Numbered from the stretch's first letter, positions 13,517 through 26,850 are shown. The stretch: DNA of 64,000 nt from Paraphaeosphaeria minitans (GCA_015832175.1 WJXW01000007.1:620001-684000), one strand, 5' to 3'. Notes: generated from the sequence alone by a model not told the origin. Translations and numbers: made by a program.

Positions 13517-13709
13517 TATTATAGGCTAGCCTTAAAGAGTAAATAGAACTATAAGTGCTAAAATATAAAGAATAAATTCTAGGTATTAAGTCTTTACAGG
13601 GGGATGTGCTGCTTATAAGAAGAGTTTTCCTTAGTAGGTCTACTTCTTTAGGGTAGTTCCTTTCCTTAAGATCCTTCTAAAGGCTAGGGCTATGCCCCAG
13701 CCCATCACA
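13517..13709 (-). repeat. Right LTR of E5
   Basis: Positions 13,536-13,709 match window positions 1-174. The start at 13,517 rests on an imperfect 13-base inverted terminal match to the end. The last 20 bases retain CpA, so they are less affected by RIP. Confidence 0.7.
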
Positions 13710-14534
13710 GTAATGCGTCCACATACAGAATTAGTGTGTAAGATTTTAGTAGTCTAGATAGTACTTTAGTACGTAGTCTAATTCCTTATTTTTATAAAGT
13801 TGTATTCCTTTTAGTGCCTAGTAGGGTTCTATGTAGTCCTAAATATTTAGTTTATACTTAGGTGATATAGGGTTATCTTCTTCCTGCCTACTTTATAGGT
13901 AAAGAGTAGGAAATCTTAGTATCTCTTCTATGTCTTCTATATTATAGTATATATTAGAGTTGTCTTCTAGATCTTTATATAGTTATAAGTTAGGTAAATC
14001 TAATTACTTACTTTGCTCTAGTGTAACACGTTAGTAACTAAATAGCGTTATAATAACTTCCTATTCCTTATTTAGTTCTTAGTTCTTAATAGTTAGTATA
14101 TTTAACTTAGTTTAATAAACTTTGTTCTTTAATCTACAGTTCCTAGCTATGTAGCCTAGTTTACTACATATAAAGCATTTATAGGTCTTAGTTATTAGTT
14201 ATTAACTTCTATTAGAGACGCGTTTATTAGGCTACTTAGGGCCTATTCTTCCTCCTTTTTCTTTACTTATATAGTTAAACTAGACATCTTTTATTAGTTT
14301 ATATCTCTAGTAGTTCCTTAGCTGTTGCTTTTAGACGATTCTAATAGGGTTCTTATAAACTACTTTTAGTAGTTATCTAAAGCTTATTACCTTAGGATTT
14401 TAGTAGAGCTCTTATTACAGTAAAAACTATTCTTTATTAATCCTAATAGTTTCTTTATATAGTTCTTTAAGGTTAGTAATTTATACACTACTACGTAAGA
14501 GTTCCTTATATAGTTTCTATTTAAGTTCTTATTT

Positions 14535-14945
14535 TGTTACGTACCAGATAACAACGTGGGACTCAGGCGCTTATAAAAGTGTGATGGGGCAATAACAGGA
14601 TTATAAACGTAATAAAGAGACGCTAAGTAACTTAGATTAGGTCACGTAATGTACTTAGTTACTTAGCAGCACTAAGTAGTAGAGTAGGTTACGTAAAGTG
14701 CTTAGTTACTTAGTAGCACTAAGCAGCGGAGCAGCCTTAGTATATAGAAACATAAGAATGGGCTCTCTATACTTATATTTAATCTATTTATTAATCTATT
14801 ATTTAGATTCTAGTAGACTAAATTATTAACTTATTACACTTCGCAAGATACTATAATATTAATAAGACTTTTTACCTTCTGTAAGTACTCCTGCCTAAGA
14901 ACTAACCTTAACCCTTTAGGACTAGCTACCCTCTTAGATTTAATA
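14535..14945 (+). repeat. 5' LTR of E2
   Basis: The start tgttacgtacc is intact and the end is gatttaata (from taaca). It pairs with 27,376-27,786. It keeps many CpA and TpG dinucleotides up to about 14,760. Confidence 0.93.
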
Positions 14946-17564
14946 TCTTAAACACCCTTAATATAAGTACCTTATAAACTCCTACCTCTTCCACAGCTTT
15001 AGGTGCCACTAAGATTACTTCTATAAAAGATAGTAGTAAGGCGCATAAACCTAATCTCTACTTTAGCGAACAATCTTAAACTAACATCTAGATTCTCTAG
15101 TTAGACCTCTACTTCCTTAACTTAGATAAACCCCTTAAAAACAAAAAAAAGGTTATTTTTGTAGCAATATATATGCGAGGAGATGTAGGATTATAGATCT
15201 ATCTCTACCTTAAAAAGTACCTAGGAATAGACTATAATAATAATAATAACAATTACGCAAATAAGCACACTAATATAGTTAATATTATTAAGGATTATAA
15301 TAACTTTAAGAAATGCCTTAAATAACTCTTTAGGATTGCTAATAAGGACTCTATTACAAAAGTAAAGATTTAGACTATAACTTAAAAATAATTAGCAGCT
15401 AGGTATATAGCTAAGTTTTATAAATACGCTGTGTAACTTAACTAGGATAATAAATCTTTTTAGGACATATATAAATAAAGACTTAATAGAAACTATATAA
15501 GAAACTCCTATGTAGTAGTGCATAAATCACTAACCTTAAGGAACTATATAAAGAAACTATTAGAATTAATAGAAAATAGTTTTTACTGTAATAAAAGCTC
15601 TACTAAAACCCTAGGGCGATAGGCTTTAGATAACTAATAAAAGTGGTTTATAAAAACCTTATTAGAATTATCTAAAAGTAACAGCTAAGGAACTACTAGA
15701 GATATAAACTAATAGAAGATGTCTAGTTTAACTACTTAGGTAAACGAAAAGGAGAAAAGATAGGCCCTAAGTAGTCTAATAAACGCGTTTCTAATAGAAG
15801 TTAATAACTAATAACTAAGACCTATAAATGCTTTATATGTAGTAAACTAGGCCACATAGCTAGAAACTATAGATTAAAGAACAAAGTCTATTAAACTAGG
15901 TTAATTATACTAACTATTAAGAACTAAAAACCTAATAAGGAATAGAAAGTTATTATAACGCTATTTAGTTACTAACGCGTTACATTAGAATAAAGTAAGC
16001 GATTAGATTTACCTAACTTATAATTATATAAAGATCTAGAAGACAACTCTAATGTATACTACAACGTAGAAGATATAGAAGAGATACTAAGATCTCCTAC
16101 TCCTTACCTATAAAGTAGGTAGGAAGAAGATAACCCTATGTCACTTAAGTATAAACTAAATGTTTAGAACTACATAGAACCCCACTAGGCACTAAAAGGG
16201 ATGCGAACCTATAAAAATAAGAAATTAGACTATGTACTAAAGTACTACCTAGACTACTAAAATCCTACATACTAATTCTATATATAGATATATTGCGAAG
16301 AACTAATATGTGTATAATATAAGGTAGAGAAAGAGGAGAATAAGAAATAACCTAGAAGGAAACTACGCTGTAGATAGATATAGATAGAGTACTCTATTAT
16401 AGCTTATAATAAACATCTCTAGGATAAATAATAAGTAAAATACTTTCTTTACCTTACGCTAAAGGGTAATAAATACTATAATATACTTATTAATAAAGAC
16501 TATATGTAACTATACTAGTATACGTGTCTAAACTAAGACTGTGAATACCACTACATAGCTAAATATTTAGACGGCTTTATAAACTACCCTATATAAGAAG
16601 TAATAATAGAGCTACTAATTTAACTAGTATATAGGAATAGTAAAGACTGCGGGAGGAAAAACAGAAGAATATCCTTATAGGAAGAAAAAGAAGACGATCT
16701 ATATAAGCCACGTACTTAAGAATAATAATAGAAGTAGATACTTAGAAACGTATACTAGGCACTAGAACTTAATTACAACCTATATAAATAGATGTCTTTT
16801 TTAGGCCTAAACTTAAACAAGAAAACACCTTTATTAAATTAAATGCTATAGTAAACACAGTATTAGTTAAGCTACTAGTATAGCTTAAAGGAATATAGGC
16901 TTAAGCTCTTATAAACTTAAAAGTAAGAAGGAACTTTATATCTTATTAGACAGTAAGATAAGCAGGACTTATAATATTAGAGAAAGAAGTATCCTATATT
17001 ATTTATATCGCAAATAGATCTCTAATGCCTAAGACACCTTAAATATACTAAGAGGTCACTACTATAATAATAGTCTAAGGATATAGAGAGGAACTTACCT
17101 TAGATGTCTTACTAGGATTTAAGTATAAAGTTAGTCTTAGGATTACCTTAGTTAACAATATATAACCTATAGATTAACTAGGGTACAAAGAAAATATTAT
17201 TTAAACGCTGTAATTATATATTATAAGTAAAGCCTACGCATTAACTAAAAATAATAGTAGATAAGGGAGTTATTAACAACATAATACTATAATAGATAGT
17301 TAAAAAATAGAAGCACACCTTAGTAGACGCTGGCAGGAACTACTAGGTTAAAAAGCGTAAGAAGAAGGATAATAGCACACCCCTTACCTTACTAAGAGAG
17401 TATAGGAAATAGACACATATATTCACAGAAAAGGAAAGAAAAGCAAACCTACTAGAACATTAACCCTAGGATCTTACAATAGACCTAGAAGAAGGGAAGA
17501 CGCCACCCTTTAGACTACTATATAGTAAGATAGGAGAAGAACTCCTTAAAGAATATAATTTCAT
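14946..17564 (+). pseudogene. gag-pol relic of E2, part 1 (gag to RT start)
   Basis: The plus-strand frame holds a gag-like region and then a CCHC knuckle near 15,820-15,860 (Cys-x2-Cys ... GHIAR). A protease/linker region follows, and the beginning of RT reaches the E3 insertion point at 17,564. TAG and TAA replace the expected Gln/Trp codons. It continues at 24,233. Confidence 0.85.
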
Positions 17565-17995
17565 TGTTAAATCTAAGAGGTTAGCTAGTCCTAAAGGGTT
17601 AAGGTTAGTTCTTAGGCAGGAGTACTTACAGAAGGTAGAAAGTCTTATTAATACAATAGTATCTTACAAAGTGTAACAAGTTAACAATTTAGTCTGCTAG
17701 AATCTAAACAATAGATTAATAAACAGATTAAACACAAGTATAGAGAGTCTATCCTTACGTTCCTATATACTAAGCAAAGTCCGCTCTTTAGGGAGCGCTC
17801 TATAGGGAGCGCTCTATAGAGAGCAGTTATGTATATTATACTCTATTACAGAGCAATTAAGCGCTCTATAGAGAGTAGTTACGTAACTTCTTTATTTAAG
17901 GCGTAGCTGGTATTAAATCCCTACTTAATCCTTACTACGCGCCTACTAGGTATAAAACTAGCTTTCCGCTATTATATAGATTCTAGATCCTAAAA
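17565..17995 (-). repeat. LTR of E3 (left, 3' in element sense)
   Basis: This is 431 bases and pairs with 23,797-24,227. U3 carries repeated gagcgctctatag-type palindromic blocks at about 17,790-17,875. R/U5 is shared with the 411-base LTR family and homology stops at about 17,769. Confidence 0.93.
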
Positions 17996-17999
17996 TTAT

Positions 18000-18599
18000 C
18001 CCCTCTCTTTTACAGATTTGTTCTAAATTATATGTTTAGACCTTAGCTATTATTACGTAAGCTGTTCTACTAACCCCGCTTACTATAAGTACGTCTATTA
18101 GCATTATACCTAGCGACTCTACTATTTAAAAACATTAATTGTATTACAAGATCTAAAAAGCTAACATTATTACAAAAAACTCTTACATTAATTACAGTTT
18201 TAAAAGTTCTATTTACTACGTTATACTAGGTTTAGGTTTAAAGTGTTCTAAATGTGTTTACTTAAGTTATCTGTATGTAAACATAAGTTAGTTGTCGCTA
18301 GATAAGACCTACAAGGAGTATAAGAAGAAGGTTAAGGAGGATAAGAAGGTGTTATCTCTCCTAATAGTATAGTTATTACAAAATAAAAAAATACTAGCTC
18401 AGGCTAAAAAGCGTACTTATAAGAAGACGTTATGTCTAGCTATAGAAATAACTGCGGATAGTAAGGACATAGATATAGATACTATTAATTATCCTACTAC
18501 TATAGCAACTATTAGTTACTCTACAGCAATGTACTTAACGCTTAATATAGTAGACACTATAGCGTTAGTACTATAATCCTCCTAGGTATATTTATGTTT
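18000..18599 (+). pseudogene. Antisense ORF relic in E3, different type from E1/E2
   Basis: One plus-strand frame from about 18,130 to 18,580 is long, with few stops and those at Gln-type codons. It encodes a Cys-x2-Cys pair (LKCSKCV) followed by a Lys/Glu-rich, probably coiled segment and a Ser/Thr/Asp tail. Position and architecture match the antisense frame of E1 (Cys motif plus helix, opposite to gag-pol, next to the 3' LTR), but the sequences do not align. Homology to E1 resumes at about 18,600 (E1 position 2,886). Confidence 0.55.
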
Positions 18600-21500
18600 C
18601 TAATAGAATTCCTTAGTCTTTTACTAACAGTTTCCTAGATTATTTTTTAGTTCCTAGGTGTTTTCGCTATATAGGTAACCTTTCTACTTAATAAGGTACG
18701 TGTTATTATGCTAATTATATTCTAGAATTCTTTTAACCTTGAATTTATTTTCTTCCTTAGTCTAGTAGTAGAAAGTGGTTTTAACTAGTATATTAGGGTC
18801 TGCTAGTTCTAGTAGTAATACGTAGAATACTAGGTGTATCTTTACATCTAGTGGTAGTTCTAACTTATAGTTTACTAGTAATATTTGCTTAGAAATATAA
18901 AATAGTCTAACATTAACATAATCTAGTTTCTTGTATTTTTTCTTCTAAGTTTAAAAGTTCTTTATAAGTAGATATGCTTTATCCCCCTTCTTTAGCTAAG
19001 GTGCTATTTTTTATTTTTAATTTTAGTATGAAATTAATTGCTACTAAGCTTTTTTGAGATTTTTTTAAAGTTATTAGTGTATTTTCTTTATATTTTCTAC
19101 TATATCTATAGCTTCTTTTACTTTAATTATCGTAGGAAATTATTAGTTAAAGAGATATAGGTGTCTTCTATAGTTTATATAGAATAGTGTATGTCCTAAT
19201 GCTACTAATACTTTGTTATTATAGGCTAACTGTGCTATAGGTAGTAATAAAACCTAGTTATTCTTCTAACTGTTATAGTAGATGCGTAGGTACGTTTCTA
19301 TAGTTTAGTTTGTACGTTCTGTCTATCTGTCTGTTTATAGATAGTAAGCTGTTAATAGTTTTTATTTTATTTGAAGCAGTGCTATAAGCGTTATCTAATA
19401 ATTTAATATAAAGAGCTTGTCTCTATTACTAATAATTGTTTTTAGGATTCTGTAATGTCTAATTAGTCTATCTAGGATAAAAAAAGTAAGTTCCTTTACT
19501 ATTATTCTTTTAAGGCATAGAATGAGCTTAACATACTTAGTTAGTTAGTAGACTATTACTAGTATACTATTATATTTAATTCCTGTTGTTAGATCTTTAG
19601 AGTTTAGAATTCTTATAATAAAATCTATGGTAATGTCTTCCTATAGTGCTGTTAGTATTCTAATTACTTATATTTCTCTATATTTAAGATATATGCTATG
19701 TTTATTTCTCTAGTATTCTATACATTTGTGGATGTAAGTTATTACAGCTTTCTTAATTCCTTTAAAGGTGTAATTCCTTTAGATAAGTTCTATTATCTTT
19801 GTGATACCTAGGTGTTCGTACATAGGGTTATTGTGGTATTATTAGATAATCTTGGTCTGTAGATGCTCTAGAACTTCTTAGTTAATTACTAAAAGTTAAT
19901 TTAGTTCTACTATTAGCTCTAGAGATCTATCTTTAGCTTTGCAAAGGATTATAGAGAAGGTTTTTGCCTTTTCTCCTACTAGATTACTTTATTAGCTAAG
20001 AGCGTCTGCTCTACTATTTTCTTTTCTAGCTACATAGATAATTCTAAACTTATACTGCCCTATAGTCTATAACTATCTTTGTTGTTGTAGCGTAAGTTTT
20101 TTTGTTATTGTGAACCTTAGAAGGTTCTTATAATTTGTGTAGATTTCTAGCGTTAAGTAACTAAGTGTATAGATCCTCTAGTGCTTTAAGGCTTTAATAA
20201 TAGCGTAGAGTTTTTCATTATGTATATTATATCGTGTTTTAGTGTTATTAAATTTACATAAGTAATAGGCAATTAGGTGCTATTTACTATTATATTCTTA
20301 TTTAGCGTAGGCGCCTAGCGTAAGATTACTAGTGTCTGTTTTAAAGCGTAGTAGTTTATCGCTTCTAAAATAAATAAAGATAGGTTCTATAATATATACT
20401 GTCTTAAGGAGTTAGAATAACATTCTACACTTATCTATCTATTTAAAGGATATATCTTTCTTTATAAGATTTATTAAAAGTATTGTAACCTTTACATAAT
20501 CTTAGATAAATTATTAGTTAAATCTATAGAATTTTAAGAATTCTTAGATATTCTTAGCTATCTTTAGTATTAGCTAGTTCTTAATGTATTTAACTTTACT
20601 TAGTGCTATGTTAATTCCTTCTATAGTAATAATATGTCCTAGGAATTTAAGTTATTTAACGTTAAACTTACATTTCTTAAGTTTAATACAAAGGCATACT
20701 TTGTCTAGTGCTTCTAGTACTATCTATATATGCTTAGTGTAGTCTAATTCATTTTTAGAAAAGACAGGGATATTGTCTATATATACAATAACAAATATGT
20801 CTAGATGTTTATAGAGTACGTTGTTAATAAGTGCTATAAAAGCTGCTAGTGCATTTGTAAGTCTAAATAGTATAACTTTATACTAAAATAGTCTATAGCG
20901 TAATTAAAACGCTGTTTTCTATTCTTTACTTTTTTTAATTTGTATAAGGTGGTAACTGTCTCTTAGATCTATTATTATAAATATCTTAGCTTAAGATAAT
21001 TAATCTCGTAACTCTATAATATTTAGTAGTAGATATTAGTTTTTTATTATTATGTTATTAAGTTATTAGTAGTTAACGCATAGTCTGTCTAATCTATTCT
21101 TTTTCTTAATAAACATAAAAGGGCTTACTACTAGTGACTTTAATAGTTATATATATCCTTTCTTAAAATTTATCTTAATAAAATCACGTTCTTTAAGGAG
21201 TTCTTCTCCTATCTTACTATATAGTGGTCTAAAAGGTGGCGTCTTCCCTTCTTCTAGGTCTATTATAAGATCCTAGGGTTAATATTCTAGTAGGTTTGCT
21301 TTTCCTTCTTTTTTTATAAATATATGTGTTTATTTCCTATACTCTCTTAGTAAGGTAAAGGGTGTACTATTATCCTCCTTCTTACGCTTCTTAACCTAGT
21401 AATTCCTGCTAGCGTTTACTAAGGTGTATTTCTATTTTTTAACTATCTATCGCGGTATTATATTATTAATAACTCCCTTATCTACTATTATTTTTAGTTA

Positions 21501-23790
21501 ATACATAGGCTTTACTTATAATATATAATTATAGCGTTTAAATAATATTTTCTTTATACCCTAGTTAATCTATAGGTTGTGTATTATTAACTAAGGTAAT
21601 CCTAAGACTAACTTATGCTTAGATCCTAGTAAGATATCTAAGGTAAGTTCCTCTTTATGTCCTTAGACTATTATCGTGGTAGTAACCTCCTAGTATATTT
21701 AAAGTATCTTAGGCATTAGGGATCTATTCGCGATATAGATAATATAGGGTACTTTTTTCTCTAATATTATAAGTCTTACTTATCTTGCTATCTAATAAGA
21801 TATAAAGTTCCTTCCTACTCTTAAGTCTATAAGAGCTTAAGCCTATATTCTTTTAAGCTATACTAGTAGCTTAACTAATGCTATACTTACTATAGCATTT
21901 AATTTAATAAAGGCGTTTTCTTATCTAAGTCTAGGCCTAAAAAAGACATCTATTTGTGTAGATTATAGTTAAGTTCTAGTGCCTAGTATACGTTTCTAAG
22001 CATCTGCTTCTATTATTATTCTTAAGTACGTAGATTATATAGATTATTTTCTTCTTTTTCTTATAAAGATGTTTTTCTGTTTCTTCTCTTACAGTCTTTA
22101 CTATTTCTATATACTAGTTAAATTAGTAGTTCTGTTATTACTTCTTATATAGGGCAGTTTATAAAGCTGTCCAAATATTTGGCTATATAGTAGTATTTGC
22201 AGTCTTAGTTTAGACACGTATACTAGTATAGTTATATATAGTCTCTATTAATTAGTATATTATAGTATTTATTACCCTTTAGCGTAAGGTAAAGAAAGTA
22301 TTTTATTTATTATTTATCCTAGAGGTGTTTGTTGTAAGCTGTAATAGAGTAGTCTATCTACATCTATCTATAGCGCAGTTTCTTTCTAGGTTGTTTCTTA
22401 TTCTCCTTTTTTTCTATCTTATATTATACGTATATTAGTTCTTTGCAATGTATCTATATACAGAATTAGTATATAGGATTTTAGTAGTCTAGGTAGTACT
22501 TTAGTACGTAGTTTAACTTTTTATTTTTATAAGGTTACATTCCTTTTAGTGCCTAGTAGGGTTCTATGTAGTCTTAAACATTTAGTTTGTACTTAGGTAA
22601 TATAGGGTTATCTTCTTCCTACCTACTTTATAGGTAAGGAGTAGGAGATTTTAGTATCTCTTCTACGTCTTCTACGTTATAGTATACATTAGAGTTATCT
22701 TTTAGATCTTTATATAATCGTAAGTTAGGTAAATCTAATTACTTACTTTATTCTAGCGTAACGTGTTAGTAACTAAATAGTGTTGTAATAACTTTCTATT
22801 CTTTATTAGGTTCTTAGTCCTTAATAGTTAGTATATTTAACTTAGTTTAATAGACTTTGTTCTTTAATCTATAGTTTCTAGCTATATAGTCTAGTTTACT
22901 ACATGTAAAGCATTTATAGGTCTTAGTTATTAGTTATTAACTTCTATTAGAGACGCGTTTATTAGGCTACTTAGGGCTTATCCTTCCTCCTTTTCCTTTA
23001 CCTAAGTAGTTAAACTAGACATCTTCTATTAGTTTATATCTCTAGTAGTTCCTTAGCTATTGCTTTTAGACAATTCTAATAGGGTTCTTATAAACTACTT
23101 TTATTAGTTATCTAAAGCTTATCACCCTAGGGTTTTAGTAGAGCTCTTATTACAATAAAAACTATTCTCTATTAATCCTAATAGTTTCTTTATATAGTTC
23201 TTTAAGGTTAGCAATTTGTGCACTACTACGTAAGAGTAGTTTATATAGTTTCTATTTAAGTCCTTATTTGTATATATCCTAGAGAGATTTATTATCCTAG
23301 TTAAGCTATACAGCGTATCTGTAAAACTTAGCTATGTACTTAGCTACTAATTATTTCTAAGTTATAGTCTAAATCTTTACCTTTATAATAGAGTCTTTGT
23401 TAGCAATCTTAAAGAGTTATTTAAGGTATTTCTTAAAGTTATTATAATCTTTAATAATATTAACTATATTAGCGTGCTTATTTACGTAATTGTTGTTATT
23501 ATTATTGTAGTCTATTCCTAGGTACTTTTTAAGGTAGGGATAGATCTATAATCCTGTATCTCCTTATATATATATTGCTGCGAAGATAATCTTCTTTTTG
23601 TCTTTAAAAAGTTTGTCTAAGTTAAAGAAGTAGAGGTCTAACTAGAGAATCTAGACGTTAGTTTAAGATTGTTTACTAAAGTAGAGATTAGGTTTATACG
23701 CCTTACTACTATCTTTTATAGAAGTAATCTTAGTAGCACCTAAAGCTATAGAAGAGGTAGGAGTTTATAAAGTACTTATACCAAGGGTGT
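18600..23790 (-). pseudogene. gag-pol relic of E3
   Basis: This is co-linear with E1 2,886-8,079. The RT YIDN block lies near 20,800-20,770, the CCHC knuckle near 22,910-22,870, and integrase and chromodomain towards 18,650. Stops are at Gln/Trp codons throughout. Confidence 0.85.
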
Positions 23791-23796
23791 TTAAGA

Positions 23797-24227
23797 TATT
23801 AAATCTAAAAGGGTAGCTAGTCCTAAAGGGTTAAGGTTAGTTCTTAGATAAGAGTACTTACAGAAGGTAAAAAGTCTTATTAATATAATAGTATCTTACA
23901 AAGTGTAATAAGTTAATAATTTAGTCTGCTAGAATCTAAATAATAGATTAATAAACAGATTAAATATAAGTATAGAGAGTCTATCCTTATATTCCTATAT
24001 ACTAAGCAAAGTCCGCTCTGTAGGGAGCGCTCTATAGGGAGCGCTCTATAGAGAGTGGTTATGTATATTATACTCTGTTATAGAGTAATTAAGCGCTCTG
24101 TAGAGAGCAGTTCTATAACTCCTTTGTTTAAGGCGTAGCTAGCATTAAATCCCTGCTTAATCTTTACTACGCGCCCACTAGGTATAAAACCAGCTTTCCG
24201 CTATTATATAGATTCTAGATCCTAACA
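23797..24227 (-). repeat. LTR of E3 (right, 5' in element sense)
   Basis: This is 431 bases and ends in an intact ...cctaaca. TSD tttat follows at 24,228-24,232. Confidence 0.93.
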
Positions 24228-24232
24228 TTTAT

Positions 24233-26850
24233 TAAGATAAATCTTAAGAAAGGATACATATAACTATTAAAGTCACTAGCAGTAAGCCCTTTTATATTTA
24301 TTAAGAAAAAAGATGGATTAGACAGACTATGCGTTAACTACTAATAACTTAATAACATAATAATAAAAAACTAATATCTACTACTAAATATTATAGAGTT
24401 ATAAGATTAACTATCTTAAGCTAAGATATTTATAATAATAGATCTAAGAGACGGTTACTACCTTATACAAATTAAAAAAGGTAAAGAATAGAAAATAGCG
24501 TTTTAATTACGCTATAAACTATTTAAGTATAAGGTTATGCCTTTTAGACTTATAAACGCACTAGCAGCTTTTATAGCACTTATTAATAACGTACTCTACG
24601 AATATCTAGACATATTTATTATTGCGTATATAGATAATATCCTTGTTTTTTCTAAAAATGAATCAGACTACACTAAGTATATATAGATAGTACTAGAAGC
24701 ACTAGACAAAGGATGCCTTTATATTAAACTTAAGAAATGTAAGTTTAACGTTAAATAACTTAAATTTCTAGGACACATTATTACTATAGAAGGAATTAAG
24801 ATAGCACTAAGTAAAGTTAAATATATTAAGAACTGGCTAATACTAAAGACAGCTAAGAACATCTAAGAATTTTTAGGATTCTATAGATTTAATTAACAAT
24901 TTATCTAAAATTATATAAAGGTTATAATACCTTTAATAAATCTTATAAAGAAGGACGTACCCTTTAAATAGATAGATAAGTGTAGAATGTTATTCTAACT
25001 CCTTAAGATAGCATATATTATAGAACCTATTCTTATTTATTTAAGAAGTAATAAACCACTGCGCTTTAAAATAGACGCTAGCGATCTTACGCTAGGCGCC
25101 TACGCTAAATAAAAATGTAATAGTAAATAGCACCTAATTACCTACTACTTATACAAATTTAATAATGCCAAAACACAATATAATATACATAATAAAGAAC
25201 TCTACGCTATTATTAAAGCCTTAAAGCACTAGAGGATTTACGCGCTTAGTTACTTAACACTAGAAATCTATATAGATTATAAGAACCTTCTAAGGTTTAC
25301 GACAACAAAAGAACTTACGCTATAATAACAAAGATAGTTATAAACTATAGAGTAGTATAAGTTTAAAATTATCTATATAGCTAGGAAAGAAAATAGTAGA
25401 GTAAACGCTTTTAGCTAATAAAGTAATCTAGCAAAAGAAAAGGTAAAAACCTTTTCTATAATCTTTTGCAAAGCTAAAGATAAATCTCTAGAACTAACAG
25501 CAGAACTAAATTAACTTTTAGTAGTTAACTAAGAAGTTCTAGAACATCTACAGACTAAGATTATCTAACAATACTACAATAACCCTATATATAGACACCT
25601 AGGCATTACAAAAACAATAGAACTTATCTAAAGGAATTACACCTTTAAAGGAATTAAGGAAACTATAATAACTTATATCTATAAATATACAGAATGCTAG
25701 AGAAACAAACATAGTATATATTTTAAGTATAGAGAGATGTAAGCAATTAGAATACTAACAGCACTATAAGAAGATATTACTATAGATTTTGTTATAGGAA
25801 TTCTAAACTCTAAGGATCTAACAACAGGAATTAAATACAATAGTATACTAGTAGTAGTCTGCTAACTAACTAAGTATATTAAGCTTATTCTATGTCTTAA
25901 AAGAATAATAGTAAAGGAACTCGCTTTTCTTATCCTAGACTAACTAATTAGACACTACAGAATCCTAAAAATAATTATTAGTAATAGAGACAAGCTCTTT
26001 ACATTAAATTATTAGACAACACTTATAGCTTTACTTAGAATAAAATAAAAGCTATTAACAGCCTACTATCTATAAATAGACAGATAGACAGAACGTATAA
26101 ACTAAACTATAGAAACGTACCTACGCATCTACGATAATAGTTAGAAAAATAACTAGGTTTTATTACTACCTATAGCATAGTTAGCCTATAATAACAAAGT
26201 ATTAGCAGCATTAGGACATACACTATTCTATATAAACTACAGAAGACACCCACATCTCTTTAATTAACAATTTTCTACAATAATTAAAGTAAAAGAAGCT
26301 ATAGATATAGTAGAAAATATAAAGAAAATACACTAACAACTCTAAAAGAATTTTAAGAAAGCTTAGCAGCAATTAATTTTATACTAAAACTAAAAATAAA
26401 AAATAGCACCTTAGCTAAAGAAGGGGGATAAAGTATATCTACTTATAAAGAACCTTTAAACTTAGAAGAAGAAACACAAGAAACTAGATTATATTAAGGT
26501 TAGACTATTTTATATTTCTAAGCAAATATTACTAGTAAACTATAAGTTAGAACTACTGCTAGATGCAAAGATATACCTAGTATTCCACATATTACTACTA
26601 GAACTAGTAGACCCTAATACACTAGTTAAAACCACTTTCTACTACTAGACTAAGGAAGAAAATAAATTTAAGGTTAAAAGAATTCTAGAATATAATTAGT
26701 ATAATAACGTGTACCTTATTAAGTAAAAAAATTACCTACACAGCGAAAACACTTAGAAACTAAAGAACTACCTAGGAAACTATTAATAAAAGATTAAAGA
26801 ATTCTATTAACAGACTTACTTAAGACAGTAACGCTAAAGAATTATTCTAA
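24233..26850 (+). pseudogene. gag-pol relic of E2, part 2 (RT to chromodomain)
   Basis: The plus strand continues the RT cut at 17,564. Palm blocks with LRDGYY-like and YIDN motifs lie near 24,440-24,640. RNase H starts at a DAS-L-LGA block near 25,070. The integrase core and C-terminal part run at about 25,570-26,600, and a chromodomain with a YLIKWKNY-like strand lies at about 26,670-26,790. Domain order and the chromodomain place E1-E4 among chromoviral Gypsy elements. TAG/TAA stops are scattered at Gln/Trp positions. Confidence 0.88.

Larger units (their letters stand above)
1..13709 (-). mobile_element. Ty3/Gypsy LTR retrotransposon E5, RIP-degraded, split by E1
   Basis: The same terminal sequence occurs at 1-174 and 13,536-13,709, with scattered transitions between the copies, and I read it as the LTR pair. 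The right copy seems to start near 13,517, because the sequence there is a mutated inverted match of the LTR end (ccagcccatcaca). That predicts an LTR of about 193 bases, with roughly 19 bases of the left copy lying before the window. The interior (175-1,902 and 8,496-13,516) reads as pol on the minus strand. Element E1 with its TSD interrupts it at 1,903-8,495. E5 itself sits in E4, whose sequence resumes at 13,710. The matching TSD (expected gtaat) would lie left of the window. Element boundaries on the left are inferred, not seen. Confidence 0.75.
17565..24227 (-). mobile_element. Ty3/Gypsy LTR retrotransposon E3 with swapped 3' module
   Basis: The LTRs at 17,565-17,995 and 23,797-24,227 are each 431 bases. 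The TSD ttcat at 17,560-17,564 matches tttat at 24,228-24,232 with one C-to-T. The insertion point is inside the RT of E2, and the flanks join exactly to the E1 homologue of that RT. From about 18,600 to 23,796 the interior is co-linear with E1 gag-pol on the minus strand. About 205 bases of the LTR (17,565-17,769) are shared with E1/E2/E4. The rest of the LTR (17,770-17,995) and the module at 18,000-18,599 are unrelated to those elements. A polypurine tract (aaaagagagggga on the minus strand) borders the LTR near 18,000-18,012. Confidence 0.93.
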
